Assembly (NCBI RefSeq): GCF_010894405.1
Contig: NZ_JAAIYA010000027.1
Location: 115,140-179,139 of the forward strand
Source of the DNA: Pyxidicoccus caerfyrddinensis
Lineage (GTDB): Bacteria; Myxococcota; Myxococcia; Myxococcales; Myxococcaceae
DNA length: 64,000 nt
Direction of reading: 5' to 3'
Under the pieces are notes generated by a model. The model was not told the DNA's origin and did no database searches. It worked only from the letters and a program-made list of their open reading frames with translations. A program made the position numbers and the translations under genes. Numbering within the stretch: the stretch's first letter is position 1; each line of letters begins with the position of its first letter. Below are positions 19,107 through 28,180 of the stretch, piece after piece.

Positions 19107-19991
19107 TCACCCGACGAGACGGGGCGCATCGAGCGGGCGCAGGCTCTCCTCGATGAAGCGCACGAGCGTGGAGAACAGCCGCTTCCGCTCCGCGCGCTCC
19201 TCTCCGAAGATGGCCAGCTCAATCTCTCCGAGGTCCGGGAAGCCCTCCTCGACGGTGAGGGGCCTGAGTCCTCCCGTCATGGCGCTCTCGGGAAGGATGG
19301 CGGCGCCCAGTCCCGCCTGCGCCGCGGCGATGACGCCCATCACGCTCTCGCTCGTGTAGATGACGCGCCAGGAGCGGCCAATGGAGTCCAGGGCCGCGAG
19401 CCCCCGTGAGCGGAAGATGCACGGCGGCGGCAGCGAGCAGACGGGAAGCGCCGAAGCCGCATCGGCTCGGAAGTCATGCGTGGCCGCCCACCGCAGTCGC
19501 TCCCGGCGCACCACCCTGCCCCCCTGTCGCGGGTCGTCGCGCCGACAGATGACCATGTCGAGCAACCCCTGCTGGAGCAGCGCGGACAGGTTCTCGTTCA
19601 ACCCGACCTTCACCTCGATATGGACCCGGGGATACGCCTGCGTGAAGCGGGACAGGACGACGGGCAGGTGCTGCGGCACGAAGTACTCCGCCACTCCGAG
19701 CCGCACCTCACCCTCGCTGTCCGGCTCGATGAAGCGCTGCACCGTCTCGTCGTTCAGCTTGAGGATCTGCCGCGCGTAGCTCAGCAGCAGCTCCCCATCC
19801 CGGGTGAGCAGCGGCGCGCGACTGCTCCGGTCGAAGACCTGCCGCTCCAGCAGGTCCTCCAGCCGCTTGATGCGGATGCTCACGGCCGCCTGCGTCCGCC
19901 CGAGCCGAGCCCCCGCCGCGGTGAACCCGCCCGCGTCGACCACCGTGACGAAGGCCCGCAGCAGCTCCATGTCCAGGTCGGTGTAGCGCAT
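19107..19991 (-). CDS. LysR-family transcriptional regulator
   Basis: 294 residues. N-terminal winged helix-turn-helix (LLRAFVTVVDAGGFTAAGARLGRTQAAVSIRIKRLED in two runs), linker helix, then a type 2 periplasmic-binding-like effector domain with VRLGVAEYF near residue 95. LysR proteins act as tetramers and usually control the divergent neighbour, here the MDR oxidoreductase at 20109; a T-N11-A dyad lies eight bases upstream of this start codon. The effector is not predictable. ATG 19991 is used; ATG at 19970 is an alternative. Confidence 0.9.
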   Translation of the reverse strand: MRYTDLDMELLRAFVTVVDAGGFTAAGARLGRTQAAVSIRIKRLEDLLERQVFDRSSRAPLLTRDGELLLSYARQILKLNDETVQRFIEPDSEGEVRLGVAEYFVPQHLPVVLSRFTQAYPRVHIEVKVGLNENLSALLQQGLLDMVICRRDDPRQGGRVVRRERLRWAATHDFRADAASALPVCSLPPPCIFRSRGLAALDSIGRSWRVIYTSESVMGVIAAAQAGLGAAILPESAMTGGLRPLTVEEGFPDLGEIELAIFGEERAERKRLFSTLVRFIEESLRPLDAPRLVG

Positions 19992-19998
19992 GCACTGG

Positions 19999-20013
19999 AT
20001 ATGCAGCGCTTAT
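19999..20013. promoter_or_regulatory. Putative LysR box
   Basis: ATATGC-AGC-GCTTAT, a 15-base dyad with one mismatch that fits T-N11-A. It lies in the 117-base gap between the divergent LysR and oxidoreductase genes and overlaps the regulator's own translation start region, as expected for autorepression. Confidence 0.5.
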
Positions 20014-20108
20014 TTCGATGATGTCAACTATCAATGGCCGATATCACATGGAGGCCGCATTCTTCCCCTCGAACGGAGCCAGCCACCGCTTCCCCCGAGG
20101 AGAATCCC

Positions 20109-21122
20109 ATGAGAGCCATTGCCTACCGCCAGCCGCTTCCCATCGAGCACGCCGAGAGCCTCATCGACATCGAGCTTCCCACGCCGAAGCCCACGGGCCG
20201 GGACCTGCTGGTGCGCGTCGAGGCCATCTCCGTGAATCCGGTGGACGTGAAGGTCCGCGCCGGAGCGGACCCGAAGGGCCAGGACAAGGTGCTCGGCTGG
20301 GACGCGGCGGGGACGGTGCTCGCGGTGGGCCCGGACGCCACGCTGTTCAAGCCGGGTGACGCTGTCTTCTACGCCGGCTCGCTGGACCGGCCCGGCGCCA
20401 ACGCGCAGCAGCACCTGGTGGACGAGCGCATCGTCGGCCGCAAGCCGAAGTCGCTGACGTTCGCCCAGGCCGCCGCGCTCCCGCTCACCAGCATCACCGC
20501 CTGGGAGCTGCTCTTCGACCGGCTCGGCATCCGCCGGGGCAAGCCCACCCAGGCGGGTTCGGTGCTCATCCTCGGAGGCGCGGGCGGCGTGGGCTCCATT
20601 GCCATCCAGCTCGCGCGGCGTCTGACGGGCCTGACGGTGCTGGCCTCCGCCTCGCGGCCGGAGACGCAGGACTGGGTCCGTGAGCTCGGAGCCCACCACG
20701 TCATCGACCACTCGAAGCCGTGGGTGGAGCAGGTGAAGGCCGTGGCCCCGCGCGGCGTGGAGTACGTGCTCGGGCTCACCCACACCGAGCAGCACTTCGA
20801 CGCCATCGTCGAAGCGCTCGCGCCTCAGGGGGCGCTGGCGCTCATCGACGACCCGGCGAAGCCGCTGCCGATTTCGAAGCTGAAGCCCAAGAGCGCCTCG
20901 CTGCACTGGGAGTTCATGTTCACCCGAGCGCGCTTCGAGACGCCGGACATGATTGCCCAGCACCACCTGCTCAACGAGGTGGCGGACCTGGTGGACGCCG
21001 GAGTCCTCCGCACCACGATGAAGGCCGACCTGGGCCCCATCAACGCGGCCAACCTCAAGCGCGCGCATGCGCAGGTGGAGAGCAGCCGCACGCTGGGCAA
21101 GGTCGTCCTCAGCGGCTTCTGA
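20109..21122 (+). CDS. MDR-family NADPH-dependent quinone/alkenal-type oxidoreductase
   Basis: 337 residues. Medium-chain dehydrogenase fold without the catalytic-zinc Cys/His pair (the equivalent region reads VEAISVNPVDVKVRAG), so it belongs to the zinc-independent quinone oxidoreductase side of the family; cofactor motif ILGGAGGVGSIAIQLAR. GWDAAGTV and the C-terminal RTLGKVVLSGF fit the zinc-binding-alcohol-dehydrogenase-family entries related to ZadH/QOR. Likely detoxifies quinones or enones. ATG 20109 has GAGGAG upstream. Divergent from, and probably controlled by, the LysR gene at 19107-19991. Confidence 0.9.
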   Translation: MRAIAYRQPLPIEHAESLIDIELPTPKPTGRDLLVRVEAISVNPVDVKVRAGADPKGQDKVLGWDAAGTVLAVGPDATLFKPGDAVFYAGSLDRPGANAQQHLVDERIVGRKPKSLTFAQAAALPLTSITAWELLFDRLGIRRGKPTQAGSVLILGGAGGVGSIAIQLARRLTGLTVLASASRPETQDWVRELGAHHVIDHSKPWVEQVKAVAPRGVEYVLGLTHTEQHFDAIVEALAPQGALALIDDPAKPLPISKLKPKSASLHWEFMFTRARFETPDMIAQHHLLNEVADLVDAGVLRTTMKADLGPINAANLKRAHAQVESSRTLGKVVLSGF

Positions 21123-21140
21123 CCACGCTCGGTATGCGGC

Positions 21141-22520
21141 TCAGGTCCGCAGCCCATGCCGGCGCAGCAGCCGGTACAGGTACACGCGGTCCATGTCCGC
21201 GGCGGTGGCGGCCTGGGACACCTTGCCACCGTGAAGCTTGAGGAGCGCGTCCAGGTACTCTCGCTCGAACGCCTCCAGGGCGCGGCGGCGGGCCTCGGCG
21301 TAGGGCTGCTTCGGGTCCACCATGCTGCGCAGCACGCCCTGGGGACTGACGTCCTCGGTGGCGGGCGACATGGCGTCCTGGAAGACGAGGCAGCGCTCCA
21401 GGTGGTTGCGCAGCTCACGCACGTTGCCGGGCCACGCCGCGTGCTGGAGCAGCGCGATGAACTCGGGTGTGCTCAGTGACTCCACCTGGGCGGCGTCCGC
21501 GCCGAAGGTCGCGAGGATGCGCTGCGCGATGTAGGGGATGTCCTCGGGGCGCTCGCGCAGCGCGGGGATGAGGATGCGCACCACGGCGAGCCGGAAGAAG
21601 AGGTCCGGCCGGAAGCGGCCTGCATTCACCTCGGCACGCAAATCCCGGTGCGTGGCGGCGATGACGCGCACGTTGACGGGCTGGTACGTGTTGGAGCCGA
21701 GCCGGCGAATCTCCCGGTCCTCCAGCACGCGCAAGAGCTTGGGCTGCAGCTCGGCGGGCAGCTCGCCAATCTCGTCCAGGAAGATGGTGCCGCCGTCCGC
21801 CTCCTCGAAGGCCCCCACGCGGCGCTGGAGCGCGCCGGTGAACGAGCCCTTCTCGTGGCCGAACAGCTCGCTCTCCAGGAGGTTGCCGGGGATGGCGCCG
21901 CAGTCCACGGTGAGGAACGGCCCCGACGCGCGGGCGCTCGCGCGGTGGATGGCGAGGGCCGCGCGGCTCTTGCCGGTGCCCGTCTCGCCCTCCAGCAGCA
22001 CGGTGGCGTCGCTGGCCGCGGCGCGCTCCATGAGGGCGAAGCTGGCGCGCGTCACCGCGGAGTGCCCCACCAGTTCACCGAAGGTGGTGCGCTCGGAGAT
22101 GAGGAGCCGGTTGCTCTCGGAGCTGAAGTCGAAGCGCACGCTGACGCGGCCCAGGCGGAGCACGCTGCCGCCGCGCAGGTAGGCCTCGCGCACGTGGACG
22201 CCGTCGAGCACCGTGCCGTTGCGACTGTCGAGGTCCCGCACGCGGGCGCCGTCGCGGTCGATCTTCACCTCGCAGTGGAAGCGCGACACGGTGGGCTCTT
22301 CGAGCACGAGGTCATTGAGCGCGTGCGAGCCGATGGAGAAGGTGTCCGCGTTGGAGTCCTTGACGAGGCCCGGCTGGGGCCCCTCGAGGAGGGTGAAGCG
22401 GAAGCGGCGGACGGCGCCGGAGAAACCCGGTCGGCCCTCGCCGACAGGCCGTGTCTGCTGGACGTCCTCGGGGCCCTCGGGTGGACGGCCCGCGCCCGGC
22501 GGTCGCTCGGAGATGCTCAT
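21141..22520 (-). CDS. FHA-domain sigma-54-dependent transcriptional activator
   Basis: 459 residues. N-terminal FHA domain (about 58-135: SIGSHALND, VSRFHCEV, DLDSRNGT), which binds phosphothreonine and suggests control by a Ser/Thr kinase. Central AAA+ domain with Walker A GETGTGKS (178-185), the sigma-54 loop as GSFTGA (225-230) in place of the usual GAFTGA, Walker B TIFLDE (245-250). C-terminal Fis-like helix-turn-helix (YLDALLKLHGGKVSQAATAADMDR in part). This is a myxobacterial enhancer-binding protein type. The two kinases at 12.6-17.9 kb are attractive upstream partners but that is speculation. Only 33 bases separate it from the divergent metallo-hydrolase. Confidence 0.93.
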   Translation of the reverse strand: MSISERPPGAGRPPEGPEDVQQTRPVGEGRPGFSGAVRRFRFTLLEGPQPGLVKDSNADTFSIGSHALNDLVLEEPTVSRFHCEVKIDRDGARVRDLDSRNGTVLDGVHVREAYLRGGSVLRLGRVSVRFDFSSESNRLLISERTTFGELVGHSAVTRASFALMERAAASDATVLLEGETGTGKSRAALAIHRASARASGPFLTVDCGAIPGNLLESELFGHEKGSFTGALQRRVGAFEEADGGTIFLDEIGELPAELQPKLLRVLEDREIRRLGSNTYQPVNVRVIAATHRDLRAEVNAGRFRPDLFFRLAVVRILIPALRERPEDIPYIAQRILATFGADAAQVESLSTPEFIALLQHAAWPGNVRELRNHLERCLVFQDAMSPATEDVSPQGVLRSMVDPKQPYAEARRRALEAFEREYLDALLKLHGGKVSQAATAADMDRVYLYRLLRRHGLRT

Positions 22521-22553
22521 GGGCGCCGCACGTTATCACGCTAGAGTAAGCGC

Positions 22554-23945
22554 ATGGCCTCCCTCCACTTCCTCGGTGCCGCCGGCACGGTGACCGGCTC
22601 CAAGTTCCTCCTCGAGCACGACGGCAGGAAGGTGCTCGTGGACTGTGGGCTGTTCCAGGGACAGAAGGAGCTCCGCCAGCGGAACTGGCAGCCGCTCCCT
22701 CTCCCGCCCTCCAGCCTGGACGCCATCGTCCTGACGCACGCTCACATCGACCACACGGGCGGCCTGCCCAGGGTGGTGCGCGAGGGCTACGACGGCCCCG
22801 TGTATTCCACCTCGGGGACGCGGGATTTGGCGGCGCTGCTGCTGCCGGACTCGGCACACCTGCACGAGGAGGAGGCGCGCTACGCGAACAAGGAGGGCTT
22901 CTCCAAGCACCGGCCCGCGCTGCCGCTGTACACGGTGTCGGACGCGGAGCGGGCGGTGGGACTGATTGAGACGTTCGGCTACGAGCGGCCGAAGGAAATC
23001 CTTCCCGGCATCACCCTCACCTTCTACCGGGCGGGCCACATCCTGGGCTCGGCGGTGTGCGTGTTCGACCTGAAGAGCACGCGACAGCGGGTGGTGTTCA
23101 GTGGCGATTTGGGGCGCTACCAGGCGCCCATCCTGAGAGACCCGCAGAGCGTGGCATCAGCGACGACGCTGGTGGTGGAGAGCACCTACGGAGACAGGCA
23201 GCACCGCGAGACGAAGCCGATGGAGGCGCTGTGCGACGCGGTGAAGGGCGCCTTCGACCGAGGCGGCGTGGTGTTGATTCCGGCCTTCGCGATTGGACGG
23301 ACGCAGGAGCTGCTCTACCACCTGCGCCAGCTGGAGGATGAGAAGCGCATCCCCGTGGTGGACGTGTTCGTGGACTCCCCGATGGCATGTGACGCGACGC
23401 CCATCTACCTGGCACACCCGGAGGAGCACGACCTGGTGATGAAGTCGCTGGTGGAGCGCGGAGCGTCCCCGCTGGCCACGCGGCGCACGAAGTTCGTGAC
23501 GTCGCCCAACGAGAGCAAGCGACTGAACATGCACGAGGGGCCGGCGATCATCATCTCCGCATCGGGCATGGCCACGGGCGGACGCGTGCTGCACCACCTG
23601 AAGCACCGGCTGCCGGACCCGCGCAACACGGTGCTGTTCGTGGGCTACCAGTCGGTGGGCTCGCGCGGGCGGCGGATGCTGGACGGGGAGAAGGAGGTCC
23701 GCATCCACGGGCAGATGGTGCCGGTGGCGGCGGAGATACAGACGGTGAGCGGCTTCTCCGCGCACGCGGACTGGACGGAGACGATGCGCTGGATGGAGGG
23801 CTTCGAGTCGCCTCCCCGACAGACGCTGCTGGTGCACGGCGAGCCAGACGCCCTGGAGGCCCTGCGCCAGCGGGTACGAGCGAAGGGTTGGAAGGCGTAC
23901 GTGCCGGGGTACCTGGAGAAGGTGGAGCTGGAATTGGTTGCGTAG
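22554..23945 (+). CDS. MBL-fold beta-CASP metallo-hydrolase (RNA-processing exonuclease family)
   Basis: 463 residues. Metallo-beta-lactamase motif HAHIDH with His62, His64, Asp66 and His67, later SGDLGR, a beta-CASP insert with VESTYGDR and GRTQELLYHL, and the C-terminal RMMBL segment (GFSAHADW, LLVHGEPDALEAL). This is the CPSF73/YSH1-like bacterial family: zinc-dependent nucleases acting on RNA, sometimes annotated as exonucleases. Biological substrate unknown. The start is ATG 22554. Divergent from the FHA activator gene, so the two promoters overlap. ileS begins 34 bases after its stop and may be read through. Confidence 0.92.
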   Translation: MASLHFLGAAGTVTGSKFLLEHDGRKVLVDCGLFQGQKELRQRNWQPLPLPPSSLDAIVLTHAHIDHTGGLPRVVREGYDGPVYSTSGTRDLAALLLPDSAHLHEEEARYANKEGFSKHRPALPLYTVSDAERAVGLIETFGYERPKEILPGITLTFYRAGHILGSAVCVFDLKSTRQRVVFSGDLGRYQAPILRDPQSVASATTLVVESTYGDRQHRETKPMEALCDAVKGAFDRGGVVLIPAFAIGRTQELLYHLRQLEDEKRIPVVDVFVDSPMACDATPIYLAHPEEHDLVMKSLVERGASPLATRRTKFVTSPNESKRLNMHEGPAIIISASGMATGGRVLHHLKHRLPDPRNTVLFVGYQSVGSRGRRMLDGEKEVRIHGQMVPVAAEIQTVSGFSAHADWTETMRWMEGFESPPRQTLLVHGEPDALEALRQRVRAKGWKAYVPGYLEKVELELVA

Positions 23946-23979
23946 TGCGCCGTGAGCCCGGTGCTATCTTCCGCGCGCC

Positions 23980-26900
23980 ATGGCTCAGCCCCTCTTCTCC
24001 ACGGTCTCCACCGACCTCGACTTCCCCGCCGACGAGCGCCGCATCCTGTCCTTCTGGAAGGAGCGCCGCATCTTCGAGCGCACCCTCGAGGGCCGCGAGG
24101 GCGCCCCCAGCTTCGTCTTCTACGAGGGGCCGCCCACCGCCAACGGCCTGCCCCACAACGGGCACGTCCTCACCCGCGTCATCAAGGACCTGTTCCCCCG
24201 CTACCAGACCATGCGTGGGCACTACGTCCCCCGCAAGGCCGGCTGGGACACCCACGGATTGCCCGTGGAGGTGGAGGTCGAAAAGGAGCTCCGCATCCAC
24301 GGCAAGGCGGAAATCGAGCGCTACGGCGTGGAGCCCTTCACCGAGCGCTGCATCGAGTCCGTCTTCCGCTACACCACCGAGTGGGAGCGCCTCACCGAGC
24401 GCATCGGCTTCTGGGTCGACCTCAAGACGGCCTACGTCACCTACCACCGCAGCTTCGTGGAGAGCGTGTGGTGGGCGCTCGCCGAGCTGTTCCGCAAGGG
24501 CCTCCTCTACCAGGGCCACAAGGTGGTGTGGTGGTGGCCGCAGGGCGGCACCGCGCTGAGCGCCGCCGAGGTGGGTCTCGGCTACAAGACGGTGGACGAC
24601 CCCAGCGTCTACGTCGCCTTCCCCCTGCGCGACGCGCCGGACACTGCGCTCCTCATCTGGACCACCACGCCCTGGACGCTGCCGTCCAACATGTACGCGG
24701 CCGTCAACCCGTCCGTGGACTACGTCACCGTGGACGCGGGAGACCGCAAGCTCATCCTCGCCGCCGCGCTGCGCGAGGAGCTGGCGAAGAAGCTCAAGAA
24801 GGACCTGCCCGTACTGGCCACACAGAAGGGCAGCGCGCTGGTGGGCAAGCGCTACACCCCGCCCTTCGACCTCTACTTCAAGCGCGCCGGGGACACCGAG
24901 CTGCCGCTCAAGGACGGTGGCAAGGACGCGCTGGCGTGGCGCGTGGTGGGCGCGGACTACGTCACGCTCGACAGCGGCACGGGCATCGTCCACACCGCAC
25001 CGGCCTTCGGCGAGGACGACTATGAGACGTTCCGCAAGGACAGGCCGCGCTTCGCCAACCCGGACGCGCTGGAGATCTTCTGCGCGGTGAAGCCGGACGG
25101 CACCTTCGTCGAGGAAGTGCCCCTGGTGGCCGGCCGCTTCGTGAAGGACGCGGACAAGGACCTCCAGCGCAACCTCAAGGAGCGCGGGCTGCTGCTGCTC
25201 GCCGAGCAGTACAAGCACGAGTACCCCTTCTGCTGGCGCGCGGACAACGACCCGCTCATCCAGTACGCGCGGCCCGCCTGGTACATCCGCACCACGTCCG
25301 TCAAAGACCAGGCCATCGCCAACAACCGCGCCGTCAACTGGGTGCCCGAGCACATCAAGGAAGGCCGCTTCGGCGACTTCCTCGCCAACAACGTCGACTG
25401 GGCCCTCTCGCGCGAGCGCTACTGGGGCACGGCGCTGCCTCTGTGGATTCACTCGGAGACGGGCGAGGTGGAAGCCGTCCCCTCACTCCAGGCCCTGCGC
25501 GAGAAGCCGGGCAGCAACCTGGCCGAGGTGGAGGCGGAGCTGCGCGCCTTCCTCGCCGGCAAGCCGCACGAGGCCAACGCCGAGCACCTCATCGTCCACA
25601 AGCCGTGGATCGACAAGGTGACGTACCAGAAGCCCGGCAGCTCGGGGCGCTTCGCACGCGTGCCCGAGGTAGTCGACGTGTGGTTCGACTCGGGCTGCAT
25701 GCCCTTCGCGCAGTGGGGCTTCCCGCACGCGCCGGGCTCGCGCGAGGTCTTCAACCGCACCTTCCCCGCGGACTTCATCTCCGAGGCCATCGACCAGACG
25801 CGCGGCTGGTTCTACTCGCTGCTGATGGTGAGCACGCTCGTCTTCGACGAGGAGACGCAAAAGCGCATGGGCCTCACGCCGCCGCGCGGCTGGCCGCACC
25901 CGTACAAGAACTGCATCGTGCTCGGCCACGTCTCGGACAAGGACGGCAAGAAGGAGTCCAAGTCCAAGGGCAACTACACCCCGCCGGAGATCATCCTCGA
26001 CGAGGTGCGCATGGACTTCGCGGTGCTGACCGCCGCGGAGGCCGGCATGCCCGGCGAGCCCGGCGTGGCGCTCATCGCCCGCGAGGACCTGGAGGGACTG
26101 GATTTGCTGGAGGGCGCGAAGGTGCAGCTCTTCCGCCCGGACCGCGCGGACACCGTCGTCAACGTCACGCTGAAGGTGCACAAGAAGCTCAAGCGCCGCG
26201 TGGCCCTGCTCGCCCCTGCTGAGCTGCAGGCGCTCGGCGTGGCGCCGTCCAAGCGCGGAGCGGACGTCATGCCGGTGGAGGTGCCGCGACTGGCGCCCTC
26301 CGAGCGCGTCGTGATGAGAGACTCTTCCACCCGCGCACCCGGCGCGGACGCGTTCCGCTGGTTCTTCTTCGCGGCGAGTCCCTCGTGGTCCAACACGCGC
26401 CACTCGCTGGCCAACGTGCGGCTGTTGCAGAAGGACTTCCAGGTCAAGCTGCGCAACGTCTACTCGTTCTTCACCATCTACGCGAACATCGACGGCTTCA
26501 ACCCGGCGGCGGGCAACGCGGACGCCACCGAGGCGCCGTGGCTGGCCGTGCGCAAGAGCCAGGGCTGGCGCGAGGTGAAGGAGCGCTCGGTGCTGGACCG
26601 GTGGATTCTCTCGGAGGTGCAGTTCACCCTCCGCGAGGTGTCCAAGGCCCTGGACACCTACCAGGTCTACGACGCCGCCCAGCGGCTGGTGGCGCTGGTG
26701 GACGCGCTCTCCAACTGGTACGTGCGCCGCGGCCGCCCGCGCTACTGGGCTCCCGGCTTCGAGCAGGACAAGCAGGACGCGTACTTCACGCTGTACGAGG
26801 CGCTCACCACCATCGCCGCGCTGTCCGCGCCCTTCATCCCGTTCTTCGCGGATGAGCTGTGGGGCAACCTGGTGCGCAAGCCGTGGCCGGTGTCGCAGCC

Positions 26901-27714
26901 GGAGAGCGTGCACCTCGCGCGCTTCCCGGAGGTGGACGCGAGCCTGATGGACGAAGGGCTGGCGGCGGAGATGGGCGCGGTGCGCGAGTTGGTGTCACTG
27001 GGCCTGAAGGTGCGCACCGACAACAAGCTGAAGGTGCGCCAGCCGCTGTCGCGCGCGGACGTCATCCTCGCGCGCAAGGAGTTGACGGAGCGCGTGGCGG
27101 TGTACCGCGACCTCATCGCGGACGAACTGAACGTGCACGAGGTGCGCTTCCTGGAGCCGGGCAGCAAGGAGGCGGACGTGGTGCGCTTCCGCGTGCGTCC
27201 CAACCTGCGCGCGGTGGGCGGTCGGCTCGGGCCCAAGCTGGCGCCGGTGCGCAAGGCGTTCGACACGGGGGATGGGAGCGCGCTGCACGGCGAGCTGCTG
27301 CGGACCGGCCGGGTGGCGATGAACGTGGCCGGCGAGGACATGGTGTTTCCGGCGGAGGAGCTGGAGACGCTGGTGGAGGCCACGCCGGGTTACGCGGCGG
27401 CGGGCGCGGGCGTGGGCGTGGTGGTGCTGGCCACCGAGCTGACGGAGGCGCTGGTGGACGAGGGCCTCGTACGCGAGCTGCTGGCCCGGGTGCAGGGCGC
27501 GCGCAAGGACATGGAGCTCGGCTATTCGGACCGCATCCGGCTGTGGGTGGACGGCGACGCCCGCGTGAAGCGGGTGACTGACGAGGCGCGAGAGCTCATC
27601 TCCCGCGAGACGCTGGCCGCTGAAATCCACGTCGGTCCCGAGGGCCTCACCGGTAGCGAGGAGGAAGTCATCCTCAACGGCCTGCCCGCGCACATCCGCG
27701 TGGAGCGGGGCTGA
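23980..27714 (+). CDS. ileS: Isoleucyl-tRNA synthetase with long insertion
   Basis: 1244 residues; charges tRNA-Ile with isoleucine. Class I signatures: HNGH in GLPHNGHVL (HIGH equivalent) near residue 55, the editing domain with TTTPWTLPSN, and KESKS at residues 658-662 where KMSKS is expected. Between that loop and GADAFRWFFF (from residue 788) lie about 130 residues rather than the usual 20 or so, an insertion of about 110 residues with its own hydrophobic/charged pattern. Anticodon-binding helices follow, and a long C-terminal tail with VVLATELTEALVDEGL typical of the eukaryote-like IleRS branch. No second ileS is seen here. Confidence 0.95.
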   Translation: MAQPLFSTVSTDLDFPADERRILSFWKERRIFERTLEGREGAPSFVFYEGPPTANGLPHNGHVLTRVIKDLFPRYQTMRGHYVPRKAGWDTHGLPVEVEVEKELRIHGKAEIERYGVEPFTERCIESVFRYTTEWERLTERIGFWVDLKTAYVTYHRSFVESVWWALAELFRKGLLYQGHKVVWWWPQGGTALSAAEVGLGYKTVDDPSVYVAFPLRDAPDTALLIWTTTPWTLPSNMYAAVNPSVDYVTVDAGDRKLILAAALREELAKKLKKDLPVLATQKGSALVGKRYTPPFDLYFKRAGDTELPLKDGGKDALAWRVVGADYVTLDSGTGIVHTAPAFGEDDYETFRKDRPRFANPDALEIFCAVKPDGTFVEEVPLVAGRFVKDADKDLQRNLKERGLLLLAEQYKHEYPFCWRADNDPLIQYARPAWYIRTTSVKDQAIANNRAVNWVPEHIKEGRFGDFLANNVDWALSRERYWGTALPLWIHSETGEVEAVPSLQALREKPGSNLAEVEAELRAFLAGKPHEANAEHLIVHKPWIDKVTYQKPGSSGRFARVPEVVDVWFDSGCMPFAQWGFPHAPGSREVFNRTFPADFISEAIDQTRGWFYSLLMVSTLVFDEETQKRMGLTPPRGWPHPYKNCIVLGHVSDKDGKKESKSKGNYTPPEIILDEVRMDFAVLTAAEAGMPGEPGVALIAREDLEGLDLLEGAKVQLFRPDRADTVVNVTLKVHKKLKRRVALLAPAELQALGVAPSKRGADVMPVEVPRLAPSERVVMRDSSTRAPGADAFRWFFFAASPSWSNTRHSLANVRLLQKDFQVKLRNVYSFFTIYANIDGFNPAAGNADATEAPWLAVRKSQGWREVKERSVLDRWILSEVQFTLREVSKALDTYQVYDAAQRLVALVDALSNWYVRRGRPRYWAPGFEQDKQDAYFTLYEALTTIAALSAPFIPFFADELWGNLVRKPWPVSQPESVHLARFPEVDASLMDEGLAAEMGAVRELVSLGLKVRTDNKLKVRQPLSRADVILARKELTERVAVYRDLIADELNVHEVRFLEPGSKEADVVRFRVRPNLRAVGGRLGPKLAPVRKAFDTGDGSALHGELLRTGRVAMNVAGEDMVFPAEELETLVEATPGYAAAGAGVGVVVLATELTEALVDEGLVRELLARVQGARKDMELGYSDRIRLWVDGDARVKRVTDEARELISRETLAAEIHVGPEGLTGSEEEVILNGLPAHIRVERG

Positions 27715-27727
27715 AGTCCACGCAACA

Positions 27728-27761
27728 GACGCGCCGCGAGGCACCTGTCTCGCGGCGTGTC
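27728..27761 (+). terminator. Hairpin after ileS
   Basis: 13-bp stem (arms 27728-27740 and 27749-27761, one G-T pair) with an 8-base loop, 14 bases after the ileS stop. It lacks a T-tract. It overlaps a GTG that could open the next frame, which supports the later ATG for that gene. Confidence 0.45.
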
Positions 27762-27810
27762 AGGAATAGGGGCCAGTGCCGCAACCCCTGATGAGGTTCT
27801 CGACCGCGCC

Positions 27811-28146
27811 ATGAACACCTCGCCCCAGGAAGCGCTCGAGGAACTGGGACGACGCTTGGAGGCTCAAGGCTTTCGTTTTCGAGCGGCCCCATACTTCGCA
27901 GCGTCTGGGATTGTCGTGTTCACCCGGGCCGTGCCGACGGCCTCTGACAAAGACATTCTCCTGATAGAGGCCGGTGTCTTCCTCTATCCGGTGGGAGATG
28001 CCTGGGAGGCACGCGTGACTCGCCACGGAGGTCCGCACTGGACGAGACAGGCAGACACGCTCGCGGGTCTGGAAGAGCTTGCACGCGAAGCCCTTCGGTC
28101 CAGGCATGTGCCTCCGAACCTCCGTTGGCGGCTCGAGACGACGTGA
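27811..28146 (+). CDS. Hypothetical protein, 111 residues
   Basis: Not recognised. Starts at ATG 27811; a GTG at 27757 lies inside a hairpin and is less likely. The N-terminus is an amphipathic helix (SPQEALEELGRRLEAQGF), followed by a beta-rich middle (GIVVFTRAV, KDILLIEAGVFLYPVGDAWEA) and a C-terminal helix (GLEELAREALRS). The pattern suggests a small alpha/beta cytosolic domain, such as an immunity or adaptor protein, but nothing specific. No signal peptide or membrane helix. Codon use is slightly less GC-biased than in ileS. Confidence 0.6.
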   Translation: MNTSPQEALEELGRRLEAQGFRFRAAPYFAASGIVVFTRAVPTASDKDILLIEAGVFLYPVGDAWEARVTRHGGPHWTRQADTLAGLEELAREALRSRHVPPNLRWRLETT

Positions 28147-28180
28147 CGACGTCGGCTCGCCTGGGCTGAACCAGTTGCCG

